A DNA stretch of 64,000 nt from JAGLOK01 sp023139005 (GTDB lineage Bacteria; Bacillota; Clostridia; Christensenellales; UMGS416): contig DAOWFX010000127.1 of assembly GCA_030637745.1 (NCBI GenBank), positions 1 to 64,000 of the forward strand. Direction: 5' to 3'. Positions 52,952 to 60,740 of this stretch are shown here, in pieces. Position numbers and translations under genes: made by a program. The stretch's first letter is position 1. Each line of letters begins with the position of its first letter. The notes under the pieces are model-generated. The model searched no databases and was not told the origin of the DNA. It saw nothing but the letters and a program-made list of their open reading frames with translations.

Positions 52952-52963
52952 CAAGGTGCGTTT

Positions 52964-53314
52964 ATGGAAAAGAATGTTGAAATATCGATACTACTCGATT
53001 TATATGGGCCACTACTGACCGATACACAGCGTCAGGCCATTTCAGAGCACTATGATGAAGACCAGTCTTTCAGTGAGATAGGGCAACGATTGGATAAAAC
53101 CCGTCAAGCAGTACATGATGCTGTATCCAAGGGCGTATCCTCATTGTATGAATTTGAAGAAAAACTGGGCATGATGAAGCGATACCTTACATTTGAAGAA
53201 GAGATTGCTGTATTGCAGGAAATCGCCGAAATCCAAGATGCCAGTACATGGATGAAACTCAAAGAATCTATAGACAAACTGCGTGCATTGTGGGAGGAAA
53301 ATGATGGCGTTTGA
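52964..53314 (+). CDS. ylxM: YlxM/UPF0122 helix-turn-helix protein
   Basis: A 116-residue protein with a sigma-region-4-like helix-turn-helix: LTDTQRQAISEHYDEDQSFSEIG, then TRQAVHDAVSKGV. YlxM proteins are encoded with ffh in Firmicutes and act as SRP accessory factors. It overlaps ffh by 11 bases. AAGGTG gives the start. Confidence 0.92.
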   Translation: MEKNVEISILLDLYGPLLTDTQRQAISEHYDEDQSFSEIGQRLDKTRQAVHDAVSKGVSSLYEFEEKLGMMKRYLTFEEEIAVLQEIAEIQDASTWMKLKESIDKLRALWEENDGV

Positions 53315-54629
53315 AGGCTTGAGTGAAAAGCTAAATGCTATATTTTCAAGGCTTACACAACGTGGAAAGCTTACAGAAGCAGATGTGAAAGTTGCCATGC
53401 GTGAAGTGCGCCTTGCACTACTTGAAGCGGATGTCAACTATTTGGTCGTCAAGGACTTTGTAAAGAAAGTATCTGCACGTGCTATAGGTAGCGAGGTACT
53501 AGAAAGCCTTACACCGGGACAGCAGGTCATCAAGATCGTGAATGAAGGGCTGACTGCTTTGATGGGCAAAAAAGCAGAGAAGATAAATTATACTCAAAAT
53601 CCACCAACAGTCATTATGTTGTGTGGTCTGCAGGGTGCAGGTAAGACTACAACAGCTGCAAAGCTTGCAAAGCTGATGGTAGAAAAGGAAAACAAACGTC
53701 CGATGTTGGTGGGCTGTGATATTTACAGACCCGCAGCGATGAAGCAATTGCAAGTGGTAGGTGACAGCGTGGGCGTACCGGTCTTCATTAAAGAAGGTAA
53801 GAACCCAGTAGAGATTGCAAAGCTTGCACTCAAAGAAGCAAAAAAACAGGGACGCGATGTCGTAATATTAGATACTGCTGGTAGATTGAGTATTGACAGT
53901 GAACTGATGGATGAGATTGAAAACATCAAAAAAGCAGTTTCCCCACATGAAATATTGCTAGTGCTGGACGCGATGACAGGACAAGACGCCGTGAACACAG
54001 CTACAGCTTTTGATGAAAAGGTAAGCATTACAGGTGCTATCCTTACAAAGCTAGATGGTGACTCTCGTGGTGGTGCGGCGCTTTCATTGCGACATGTTAC
54101 AGGAAAGCCTATCAAGTTTGCAACTATCGGTGAAAAGCTAAAAGACATCGAGCTCTTTCACCCTGAACGCATGGCATCTCGTATACTGGGTATGGGCGAT
54201 ATGCTGACGTTGATTGAAAAGGCTGAAGCAAGCTTTGATGAGAAAACTGCAATATCGCTTCAAAAGAAGATGAAGACTGCTTCATTTACACTCGAAGATT
54301 ACCTAGGTCAGTTTGAACAGATGAACAAAATGGGCGGACTATCATCCATCATGTCGATGATGCCGGGTGCGAAGGGATTGAATGCTGATGATATCGATGA
54401 AAAGCAAATCGATAGAACAAAAGCGATTATCCTCTCGATGACACCGATTGAAAGAAGAAGACCAAAGATACTGAATGCATCACGCAAAAAACGTATCGCA
54501 AGAGGTTGTGGGATGCAAGTACAAGACATCAACCGACTGCTCAAGCAATTTGAGCAAACGAAGGTGATGATGAAGCGCATGACCAGTGGCAAAAAAGGTG
54601 GTGGTATGCCATTTGGGATGCCTTTCTAG
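53304..54629 (+). CDS. ffh: signal recognition particle GTPase Ffh
   Basis: A 441-residue protein. The N domain covers about 1-85, the G domain (P-loop CGLQGAGKTTTAAKLA near 105, DTAGRLSIDSELM, TKLDGDSRGGAAL) about 90-295, and the methionine-rich M domain the rest (FEQMNKMGGLSSIMSMMPG, then RRRPKILNASRKKRIARG). It binds signal peptides and SRP RNA. ATG 53304 lies seven bases after GGAGG. The stop codon is followed at once by a 127-base palindrome. Confidence 0.96.
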   Translation: MAFEGLSEKLNAIFSRLTQRGKLTEADVKVAMREVRLALLEADVNYLVVKDFVKKVSARAIGSEVLESLTPGQQVIKIVNEGLTALMGKKAEKINYTQNPPTVIMLCGLQGAGKTTTAAKLAKLMVEKENKRPMLVGCDIYRPAAMKQLQVVGDSVGVPVFIKEGKNPVEIAKLALKEAKKQGRDVVILDTAGRLSIDSELMDEIENIKKAVSPHEILLVLDAMTGQDAVNTATAFDEKVSITGAILTKLDGDSRGGAALSLRHVTGKPIKFATIGEKLKDIELFHPERMASRILGMGDMLTLIEKAEASFDEKTAISLQKKMKTASFTLEDYLGQFEQMNKMGGLSSIMSMMPGAKGLNADDIDEKQIDRTKAIILSMTPIERRRPKILNASRKKRIARGCGMQVQDINRLLKQFEQTKVMMKRMTSGKKGGGMPFGMPF

Positions 54630-54756
54630 TATGACAGCTTGAAAGCACTACTAACCACCGCGATCCTAAAAATCGAAATACGTCATTTATGACGCGATAA
54701 ACTTCTTTTTCGATTTTGAATCTCACGATGTTTATCAGTACTTTGAAGCTCTCATA
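54630..54756. repeat. 127-bp imperfect palindrome directly after ffh
   Basis: The outer arms TATGACAGCTTGAAAGCACT and its near-complement (reading TATGAGAGCTTCAAAGTACT on the other strand) enclose inner arms AAAATCGAAA/TTTCGATTTT and a core GTCAT-TT-ATGAC. The whole unit can fold as one long hairpin. It begins at the first base after the ffh stop codon. The termini start with TA and carry inverted repeats, as in a miniature transposable element. Confidence 0.75.
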
Positions 54757-54787
54757 CAATAATGTGGATTAATAAAGAATGATATTA

Positions 54788-54804
54788 AATATGGTTACCA
54801 TATT
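54788..54804. promoter_or_regulatory. palindrome upstream of rpsP
   Basis: AATATGG-TTA-CCATATT, a perfect 7-3-7 dyad 75 bases before the rpsP start. It may be an operator or RNA hairpin in the rpsP leader. Confidence 0.4.
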
Positions 54805-54879
54805 GGAATATAAAACAAAGTAATGGATGTGAAGAGAAGACAGATACATCGGTTGCAAAAATAAACGATGGAGGAAACT

Positions 54880-55125
54880 ATGGCAGTAAAAATTCGACTA
54901 AAGAGAATGGGCGCAAAAAAGAAACCATTTTATCGTATTGTTGCAGCGGATTCGCGTGCACCAAGAGATGGCAAGTTCATTGAACAATTAGGTTACTACA
55001 ATCCAACAGTGAAGCCTGTAGAACTTAAAGTGGATGCTGAAGCATGCAAAAAATGGCTCGCAACCGGAGCACAACCAACAGAAACCGTACGCAGCTTGCT
55101 TAAAAAAAGCGGCGTAATAGAGTAG
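54880..55125 (+). CDS. rpsP: 30S ribosomal protein S16
   Basis: An 81-residue protein with the S16 N-terminus MAVKIRLKRMGAKKKPFYRIVAADSR written in two parts here: MAVKIRLKRMGAKKK then PFYRIVAADSR. Family length is normal. ATG 54880 follows GGAGG at 54870-54874, which excludes the ATG at 54868. It opens the rpsP-khpA-rimM-trmD run. Confidence 0.97.
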   Translation: MAVKIRLKRMGAKKKPFYRIVAADSRAPRDGKFIEQLGYYNPTVKPVELKVDAEACKKWLATGAQPTETVRSLLKKSGVIE

Positions 55126-55129
55126 GTGC

Positions 55130-55372
55130 ATGATGGATAGAGTAAAAGATCTTGTAGAATATGTTGCAAAAGCACTGGTACATGACCCTAGTTTGGTTAA
55201 AGTGAATGTTGTGGACAAAGACCGTGTTGTGGTGATTGAACTCAATGTTGGCGAAAAAGACATGGGACGCGTAATCGGTAAGCAAGGACGTATCGCAAAA
55301 GCAATCCGTGCAGTGGTAAAGAGTGCAACAGTAGATGAACAGAAGAAATATCTTGTGGAGATCGTCGACTAA
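55130..55372 (+). CDS. khpA: KH-domain RNA-binding protein KhpA (YlqC)
   Basis: An 80-residue single KH-domain protein with the GKQGRIAKAIR loop (GxxG type) near residue 50. In Firmicutes KhpA pairs with KhpB/EloR and influences cell division and elongation. It starts four bases after rpsP; ATG 55130 and 55133 are both possible, with AGGTG upstream. Confidence 0.93.
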   Translation: MMDRVKDLVEYVAKALVHDPSLVKVNVVDKDRVVVIELNVGEKDMGRVIGKQGRIAKAIRAVVKSATVDEQKKYLVEIVD

Positions 55373-55373
55373 G

Positions 55374-55889
55374 ATGGAAAAAAGATATGTTGTTGCAATA
55401 GTGACAAAACCACACGGGATTCGTGGAGAGGCGAAACTTACATCACTGGGAGATGATCCGTCCGAACTGTTGGAGCTTGAAAAAGTCTATACAGCTCAAA
55501 GCGGAGATAATTTCTTAACTATTACTAAGTCGTGGCGATATAAAGACACGGTTTGTATGGCATTTGATGAGGTCACATCTCGTGAGGATGCAGAAGCCCT
55601 ACGCGGAAAATCTTTGTACATAAACACTAGTGATATGCCACCTCTTGATGAGAATGCATACTATCTAAGAGACTTGATTGGATGTATCATCAAAGATGAA
55701 AATTGTGTGGTACTAGGAAAGATACATAATGTACTGCAACATGGCGCAGCGGATGTATATGTAGTTAAGGGAGAAAAAAACTTCATGATGCCTGCTGTAA
55801 AACATGTGATTGAAAGCGTAGATGTTGAAGGCAAAGTAATTGTTGTAAACTCTATATCGTTAGATGAAGTGATTGTCTATGAAGATTAG
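55374..55889 (+). CDS. rimM: ribosome maturation factor RimM
   Basis: A 171-residue protein with an N-terminal RimM domain (VAIVTKPHGIRGEAKLTSL) and a C-terminal PRC-barrel (YYLRDLIGCIIKDENCVVLGKI, then ENFMMPAVKHV-like end). It assists 30S head assembly and binds S19. The ATG is one base after the khpA stop; a longer frame from 55335 overlaps khpA and is rejected. It overlaps trmD by 11 bases. Confidence 0.94.
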   Translation: MEKRYVVAIVTKPHGIRGEAKLTSLGDDPSELLELEKVYTAQSGDNFLTITKSWRYKDTVCMAFDEVTSREDAEALRGKSLYINTSDMPPLDENAYYLRDLIGCIIKDENCVVLGKIHNVLQHGAADVYVVKGEKNFMMPAVKHVIESVDVEGKVIVVNSISLDEVIVYED

Positions 55890-56586
55890 CATACTAACAC
55901 TGTTTTGTGAGATGTTTGAAGGCTACTTCAATACATCTATTGCAAAGCGAGCGATTGAAAATGGACACTTGGATGTAGAAACAGTGGACATTAGAGCATT
56001 TTCAACCGATAAGCACAAGAAAACCGATGACTATCCCTTTGGTGGAGGCGCGGGACTTGTGATGACATCACAACCCATCTTTGATGCGATGACGCATGTG
56101 CAGAAAAACAACAGCAATGCAAAGGTGATTTATCTTTCGCCTCAAGGTGTAACGCTCGATTATAAAATCGCAAGAGAACTTGCACAAGAAGAAGGACTCA
56201 TCCTTCTATGCGGACACTATGAAGGCGTAGACCAGAGAGTCATTGATGAACTGTGCGATATGGAGCTTTCCATTGGGGACTATGTATTAACCGGTGGTGA
56301 AATCCCAGCGATGGCATTGGTGGACACAATGATGCGTTTTATCCCAGGAGTTGTAGGCAATGAAGATGTACATGTGGATGAATCATTTGAAGATGGAATG
56401 CTTGAGTATCCACAATACACACGTCCTGCAGACTTTCGAGGAAACAAGGTGCCTGAAGTGTTGCTTTCAGGACACCACAAGAAGATCCAAGAATGGCGAA
56501 GGAAAAAGCAACTGGAAAAAACACAGAAAGTGCGTCCTGATTTGATATCGGACACACGAACAAAGGATAAAAAATTAAAGTCCTAG
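55879..56586 (+). CDS. trmD: tRNA (guanine37-N1)-methyltransferase
   Basis: A 235-residue SPOUT methyltransferase with the knot motifs PFGGGAGLVM near 53, LLCGHYEGVDQRVI near 112 and SIGDYVLTGGE near 133. It makes m1G37 next to the anticodon and so prevents frameshifting. ATG 55879 matches homologues better than the TTG two codons earlier. It overlaps the end of rimM. Confidence 0.96.
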   Translation: MKISILTLFCEMFEGYFNTSIAKRAIENGHLDVETVDIRAFSTDKHKKTDDYPFGGGAGLVMTSQPIFDAMTHVQKNNSNAKVIYLSPQGVTLDYKIARELAQEEGLILLCGHYEGVDQRVIDELCDMELSIGDYVLTGGEIPAMALVDTMMRFIPGVVGNEDVHVDESFEDGMLEYPQYTRPADFRGNKVPEVLLSGHHKKIQEWRRKKQLEKTQKVRPDLISDTRTKDKKLKS

Positions 56587-56608
56587 ATAGGCTCAAGGAT
56601 GATGTGGC

Positions 56609-56637
56609 TTGAATTGCACAAAGCGCTTTGATATAAT
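56609..56637 (+). promoter_or_regulatory. rplS promoter
   Basis: TTGAAT at 56609-56614 and TATAAT at 56632-56637, spaced 17 bases, with extended TGA. It gives rplS independent transcription after trmD. Confidence 0.7.
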
Positions 56638-56658
56638 ATGTGCGCAAAATGGAAATTC

Positions 56659-56694
56659 AAAGATAACTTATCTTTCCTATAAGGATAAGAAAGG
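56659..56694 (+). promoter_or_regulatory. rplS leader with alternative hairpins
   Basis: AAAGAT/ATCTTT (56659-56675) and CTTATC/GATAAG (56667-56689) share the segment CTTATCTTT and cannot form together. CTTTC at 56672-56676 can also pair with GAAAG at 56689-56693, which overlaps the AAAGGATG ribosome site. This may be an autoregulatory L19 leader. Confidence 0.4.
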
Positions 56695-56705
56695 ATGAAA
56701 ATATT

Positions 56706-57053
56706 ATGATTGATATGAAGACATTAGAACTCGAACAGATGCGTGATGACCTTCCTGAATTTTCAGTGGGTGATACTGTTCGTATATTGGTAAAGGTAGT
56801 TGAGGGCACGCGCGAAAGAACACAAGCCTTTGAAGGCTTGGTAATTGCAAAAAGAAATGGCGGCATTAACGAAACATTCACCGTAAGAAGAATATCATAC
56901 GGTATTGGAGTGGAACGTACATTTTTGGTGAACTCTCCACGTATTGCAGGTATTGAGATTATACGTAAAGGTAAAGTACGACGTGCAAAGCTATACTACA
57001 TGCGTGCACTCAGAGGAAAGTCTGCAAGAGTGAAAGAAAAAAGCCGCAGATAA
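56706..57053 (+). CDS. rplS: 50S ribosomal protein L19
   Basis: A 115-residue protein with the L19 pattern LPEFSVGDTVRILVKVVEG, RTQAFEGLVIAKRNGG and ERTFLVNSPRI, ending RVKEKSRR. AAGGATG precedes the ATG. It follows trmD as in most Firmicutes, with its own promoter and a structured leader. Confidence 0.97.
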   Translation: MIDMKTLELEQMRDDLPEFSVGDTVRILVKVVEGTRERTQAFEGLVIAKRNGGINETFTVRRISYGIGVERTFLVNSPRIAGIEIIRKGKVRRAKLYYMRALRGKSARVKEKSRR

Positions 57054-57138
57054 CTACATGGCAGCACAGTGAAGTTTCATTGTGCTAGCATTATGTAAAA
57101 AACTACTGCATTTATAAGTAAACCAAGGAGGTTTATAC

Positions 57139-57711
57139 ATGAGTAAAACATTTTTAGTAGAAGTATCTGCACGGCAGAGACATCTGGATAAAGAGACTCT
57201 CGAGATTTTATTTGGAGAGGGACATGAATTAACTATAAAACGCAGACTTTCAATGCCTACTGAGTATGTGTGTGAAGAAAGACTGGACATCATTGGACCC
57301 AAGCGCACCATATCTAAGGTGAGTATTTTAGGACCGTTGCGTTCAAAGACACAAGTGGAAGTATCACTGACTGATTGCTACACATTAGGGCAAGTTGCTC
57401 CGGTAAGAAATTCTGGAGACACTGTAAATACTCCTTCAATACGACTCAAAGGACCTGCAGGCGAAGTAGAGCTTGAAGAAGGCTTGATTGTTGCCAAAAG
57501 ACACATTCACATGAATGCAGAAAATGCAGAGTTGTTAGGTGTAGAAGATAAGCAGATTGTATCAGTTTCTGTAGAAACTGAGCGTCCTGTGATTTTCGGC
57601 GACTGTGTTGTAAGAGTACGAGACGACTTCTCGCTGTCGATGCATATCGATACCGATGAAGCAAATGCAGCGCTCATAGGCAGAGCGGGCTGTGAAGGAA
57701 CTATTGTATAA
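57139..57711 (+). CDS. pduL: PduL-type phosphate acyltransferase
   Basis: A 190-residue enzyme that interconverts acyl-CoA and acyl-phosphate, giving acetyl- or propionyl-phosphate for ATP formation. Family landmarks are VEVSARQRHLDKE near the N-terminus, PVRNSGDTVNTP near 95 and AKRHIHMNAENAELLGV near 118, with His residues for the two zinc ions. No microcompartment targeting extension is evident. It is probably the organism's phosphotransacetylase; no acetate kinase gene lies nearby. AAGGAGG gives the start. Confidence 0.93.
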   Translation: MSKTFLVEVSARQRHLDKETLEILFGEGHELTIKRRLSMPTEYVCEERLDIIGPKRTISKVSILGPLRSKTQVEVSLTDCYTLGQVAPVRNSGDTVNTPSIRLKGPAGEVELEEGLIVAKRHIHMNAENAELLGVEDKQIVSVSVETERPVIFGDCVVRVRDDFSLSMHIDTDEANAALIGRAGCEGTIV

Positions 57712-57755
57712 GCAGCTTCTAAAACTTAAAATAATAAACAAAGCATGTTACATGC

Positions 57756-57788
57756 GAGCTGTTCTTTTATGAAGGGAACAGCTCTTTT
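57756..57788 (+). terminator. pduL terminator
   Basis: GAGCTGTTC and GAACAGCTC form a perfect nine-base-pair stem followed by TTTT. Confidence 0.8.
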
Positions 57789-57864
57789 GCTTGATATTTG
57801 CATGCAAAATGTGTATTATTTATACTATAAGAATAGATTAGCAGATTATGGGAGAGATTACTCT

Positions 57865-58491
57865 ATGGCAATAAAATGTGATTATAAAATATCCGGAAAT
57901 GCAATGCAGATTTCAGCCCCTCGAGGACTTGATTTGCTACCGGGTAGATTGATACGGAAAATTGTAAAGAACATAGAATCAAAATATCAAATATGTGAAT
58001 ACAGTGAAGTCAAAGGACGTAAAGAAGCAGAGATGATGGATGATGTTGTTGGATCTATATATCTTAAAGGTGGTATTGGAGCATGGCTCTTTGGCAATAC
58101 TCCGATTGCTGTGTTTCAAAGGATACACACCAGCTTGTATGATCCAGACTTCTTGCGACTTGAAGATGAAGAGACGATGGAATTTCAAAACAGATTACCA
58201 GATGATGAGCCCTTCAACTATGAAGACTTTACAGTTTCCATGCCTTCAGACTATCATATTATGATTGCGCCATCGACAAGTAAGCTAATTGAGGTAGTAT
58301 CGCACCTTCGTCCTGATAACTTTGATGATGTACGTAAGGCGATCTCAAGGATCGCTGTTGCATCCATTACTGTATATGATGAAGCGGATATGTATATTGA
58401 ATACACAGACAAAGAGTTCCCGATAGTTTTTGCACAAGGGGTCGATGAATGGCTCAATGAACCGCAAGAAGTTGAATATTTGGATTTTTAG
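57865..58491 (+). CDS. conserved-looking protein of unknown function
   Basis: A 208-residue soluble, acidic protein without signal or membrane segments. No family is recognised. The C-terminal half includes HIMIAPSTSKLIEVVSHLRP and ITVYDEADMYIEY. The start at 57865 follows GGGAGAG; the longer open frame from 57745 runs through the pduL terminator and is rejected. It is a single-gene unit with its own terminator. Confidence 0.6.
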   Translation: MAIKCDYKISGNAMQISAPRGLDLLPGRLIRKIVKNIESKYQICEYSEVKGRKEAEMMDDVVGSIYLKGGIGAWLFGNTPIAVFQRIHTSLYDPDFLRLEDEETMEFQNRLPDDEPFNYEDFTVSMPSDYHIMIAPSTSKLIEVVSHLRPDNFDDVRKAISRIAVASITVYDEADMYIEYTDKEFPIVFAQGVDEWLNEPQEVEYLDF

Positions 58492-58534
58492 GACACTACT
58501 GTTCGATTTTATAGTAAGATAATAAAGCTTTTAT

Positions 58535-58565
58535 ACTTTCTCGGCTTCCCCCGAGGAAGTTTTGT
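58535..58565 (+). terminator. terminator of the unknown gene before fhs
   Basis: ACTTTCTCGG and CCGAGGAAGT pair (one G-U) around CTTCCC and are followed by TTTTGTT. Confidence 0.8.
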
Positions 58566-58630
58566 TATTGTTGGACAAACTCAAGGTTTCTTTAAAATAA
58601 TAGGATTCTTGAAAGAAGCGATGTGCAATA

Positions 58631-58667
58631 TTGCTTTTAATAGTGGTTATTTGCTATAATATAGCAA
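58631..58667 (+). promoter_or_regulatory. fhs promoter with palindrome over the -10
   Basis: TATAAT at 58655-58660 and TTGCTT at 58631-58636 (18-base spacer). The -10 lies inside the perfect dyad TTGCTAT-AAT-ATAGCAA (58651-58667), a candidate operator. Confidence 0.55.
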
Positions 58668-58681
58668 CTTAGGAGGGTAAA

Positions 58682-60349
58682 ATGAGAACAGATATCGAAA
58701 TCGCAAGAGACGCAGAAATGCAACCCATAACACAAATTATAGAAAAACTTGGTGTTGATGAAGATCAATACGAGTCCTACGGGAAGTATAAAGCAAAACT
58801 GAGTGCAAAATACTATAATCAGTTGAAAGATAAAAAATCAGGCAAGCTCATACTAGTGACTGCAATGAACCCAACACCTGCAGGAGAAGGAAAAACAACC
58901 ATCACAGTCGGCCTTGCAGATGGTTTTTCAAAGATTGGTGAGAATGTTTGTGCAGCACTTCGCGAACCATCACTAGGACCTGTCTTTGGAATGAAAGGCG
59001 GCGCAGCCGGTGGTGGCTATGCACAGGTCGTCCCCATGGAAGACTTGAACCTCCACTTTACAGGAGACATGCACGCAATTACTGCTGCTAATAATTTACT
59101 TGCAGCACTTATAGATAACCATGTTTATCAAGGCAATACACTGAATATCGATATAGAAAAGATCCTATGGAGACGATGCCTTGATATGAACGATCGACAG
59201 ATTCGAAACATCCAAAGTGGTTTGGGTAAAAAGTCGGGTGTTCCGCGCATGGGTGGCTTTGATATCACTGCAGCCTCTGAAGTCATGGCAGCATTTTGCC
59301 TTGCAACGAGCTTGGATGACCTGAAGAAACGATTGGCACGTATCACTGTAGCACTAAACACTGACGGTAATGCGGTAACAGCAGGTGACATCAACGCACA
59401 AGGTGCGATGACGGTACTTTTGAAAGATGCCTTCAATCCCAATGTAGTACAGACCTTAGAGAATACGCCCATACTGGTACATGGTGGACCCTTTGCAAAC
59501 ATCGCACATGGATGTTCAAGCTTAATTGCAACCAAAATGGCGACAAAGCTGTGTGATTATACCATCACAGAAGCCGGCTTTGGCGCAGACCTGTGGGCTG
59601 AGAAATTCATTGATATCAAGTGTCGCATGGGAGGGATTAGCCCCGATGCGGTGGTGTTGGTTGCGACCGTTCGTGCGCTCAAATATCATGGAGGAATTGC
59701 CAAGGAAAACCTCACAGAAGAAAATGTAGATGCGCTAAAAGCAGGGCTCACAAACCTAGGCAAGCACATCGAAAATATACAAAATCTTTTCAAGCTCAAT
59801 GTGGTAGTTGCGATTAACAAATTTAGCTCAGATACGCAAAGTGAAATGGAAGAGATTAAGAAATATTGCACTACATATGATGTCGAAGCTGTGCTTGCAG
59901 ACGGCTGGGATAAAGGTGGCGCCGGAATGTGTGATCTTGCAAAGCAAGTGATTAAGTTGTGTGATAATAATGAGCAGACAATGGAATTCATTTATGATAC
60001 CGCAGATAGTATAAAAAAGAAGATGGAGATGCTTTCAAAGTACTATGGTGCAGGAAGTGTGGAATATACAGAACGCGCAGAAGAAGACATCAGGATGATA
60101 CAAAGACTCGGGCTTGAAAAGCTCCCTATTTGTGTTGCGAAAACGCAGTATTCTCTATCTACCAGTGTAAAAAAATTGGGACGCCCAGAAGGCTTCAACA
60201 TGAAAGTGCGAAGATTATTTGTATCCAGTGGTGCAGGATTTATCGTCATCGCAACAGGCTCAATACTGAGGATGCCGGGGTTGCCGAAGGTACCTTCAGC
60301 CAACAGTATTGATATCAATGAAGATGATGAAGTAGTTGGGCTATTCTAG
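58682..60349 (+). CDS. fhs: formate-tetrahydrofolate ligase
   Basis: A 555-residue enzyme that makes 10-formyl-tetrahydrofolate from formate, ATP and tetrahydrofolate. The nucleotide-binding PTPAGEGKTTITVGLADG is near residue 63-80, then LREPSLGPVFGMKGGAAGGG near 97 and AGFGADLWAEKF near 297. Length is typical. It serves one-carbon metabolism and, in acetogens, the methyl branch of the Wood-Ljungdahl route; no other gene of that route is visible. AGGAGGG gives the start. Confidence 0.97.
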   Translation: MRTDIEIARDAEMQPITQIIEKLGVDEDQYESYGKYKAKLSAKYYNQLKDKKSGKLILVTAMNPTPAGEGKTTITVGLADGFSKIGENVCAALREPSLGPVFGMKGGAAGGGYAQVVPMEDLNLHFTGDMHAITAANNLLAALIDNHVYQGNTLNIDIEKILWRRCLDMNDRQIRNIQSGLGKKSGVPRMGGFDITAASEVMAAFCLATSLDDLKKRLARITVALNTDGNAVTAGDINAQGAMTVLLKDAFNPNVVQTLENTPILVHGGPFANIAHGCSSLIATKMATKLCDYTITEAGFGADLWAEKFIDIKCRMGGISPDAVVLVATVRALKYHGGIAKENLTEENVDALKAGLTNLGKHIENIQNLFKLNVVVAINKFSSDTQSEMEEIKKYCTTYDVEAVLADGWDKGGAGMCDLAKQVIKLCDNNEQTMEFIYDTADSIKKKMEMLSKYYGAGSVEYTERAEEDIRMIQRLGLEKLPICVAKTQYSLSTSVKKLGRPEGFNMKVRRLFVSSGAGFIVIATGSILRMPGLPKVPSANSIDINEDDEVVGLF

Positions 60350-60351
60350 TA

Positions 60352-60401
60352 GAGCACTCAAAATGGCACAAATACAATGCGATGTCCATCATCAAAACTC
60401 G
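60352..60401. repeat. 50-bp direct repeat after fhs, copy A
   Basis: Starts GAGCACTCAAAATGGCAC three bases after the fhs stop codon. Copy B at 60505 matches 38 of 50 positions. Part of copy A (CTCAAAAT) is also complementary to ATTTTGAG at 60462-60469, so a large hairpin is possible. Confidence 0.7.
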
Positions 60402-60504
60402 ATTACATATGTTTGGATATGCGCACTCGTTCGATAATAAGCCTCAGACCGCCTTGCGCGTATTTTGAGCACTCTTTGTGATTTAAGAGTAGAAGATATA
60501 TGAT

Positions 60505-60554
60505 GAGCACTTAAAATGGTACTGATATGATGTGATGTCTGTCGTCGAAATTCG
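60505..60554. repeat. 50-bp direct repeat after fhs, copy B
   Basis: Starts GAGCACTTAAAATGGTAC, offset 153 bases from copy A. Eleven of the twelve differences are transitions. Apart from these repeats and the terminator at 60575, the 391-base gap to 60740 shows no gene. Confidence 0.7.
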
Positions 60555-60574
60555 TAATAATAGTTATAAATAAC

Positions 60575-60612
60575 AAACTCTCTCTGCACATGACGTAGAG
60601 AGAGTTTATATA
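60575..60612 (+). terminator. terminator hairpin downstream of fhs
   Basis: AAACTCTCTCT and AGAGAGAGTTT form a perfect eleven-base-pair stem with a T-rich tail. Confidence 0.75.
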
Positions 60613-60693
60613 TTATCAGCTAATATGTCTTATACTAAGAGAAGACTTAGATAATGGATATAGAATTTTATAGAACAGTTTAGGTAAACTACG

Positions 60694-60723
60694 TTGAGTT
60701 TCATAGATAAGAAGTAGTATAAT
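60694..60723 (+). promoter_or_regulatory. promoter of the FAH-family gene
   Basis: TTGAGT at 60694-60699 and TATAAT at 60718-60723, spaced 18 bases, 17 bases before the start codon. Confidence 0.55.
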
Positions 60724-60740
60724 ATATTTGAGGTAAAATA

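Noticed and set aside
50240..54735. Shared CTCACGA sequence in the smc and ffh intergenic elements
   Set aside because: Only seven bases match and the flanks do not align, so a common repeat family is not supported.
57745..57864. N-terminal extension of the 208-residue unknown protein
   Set aside because: It would translate through the pduL terminator and has no ribosome site; the start at 57865 does.
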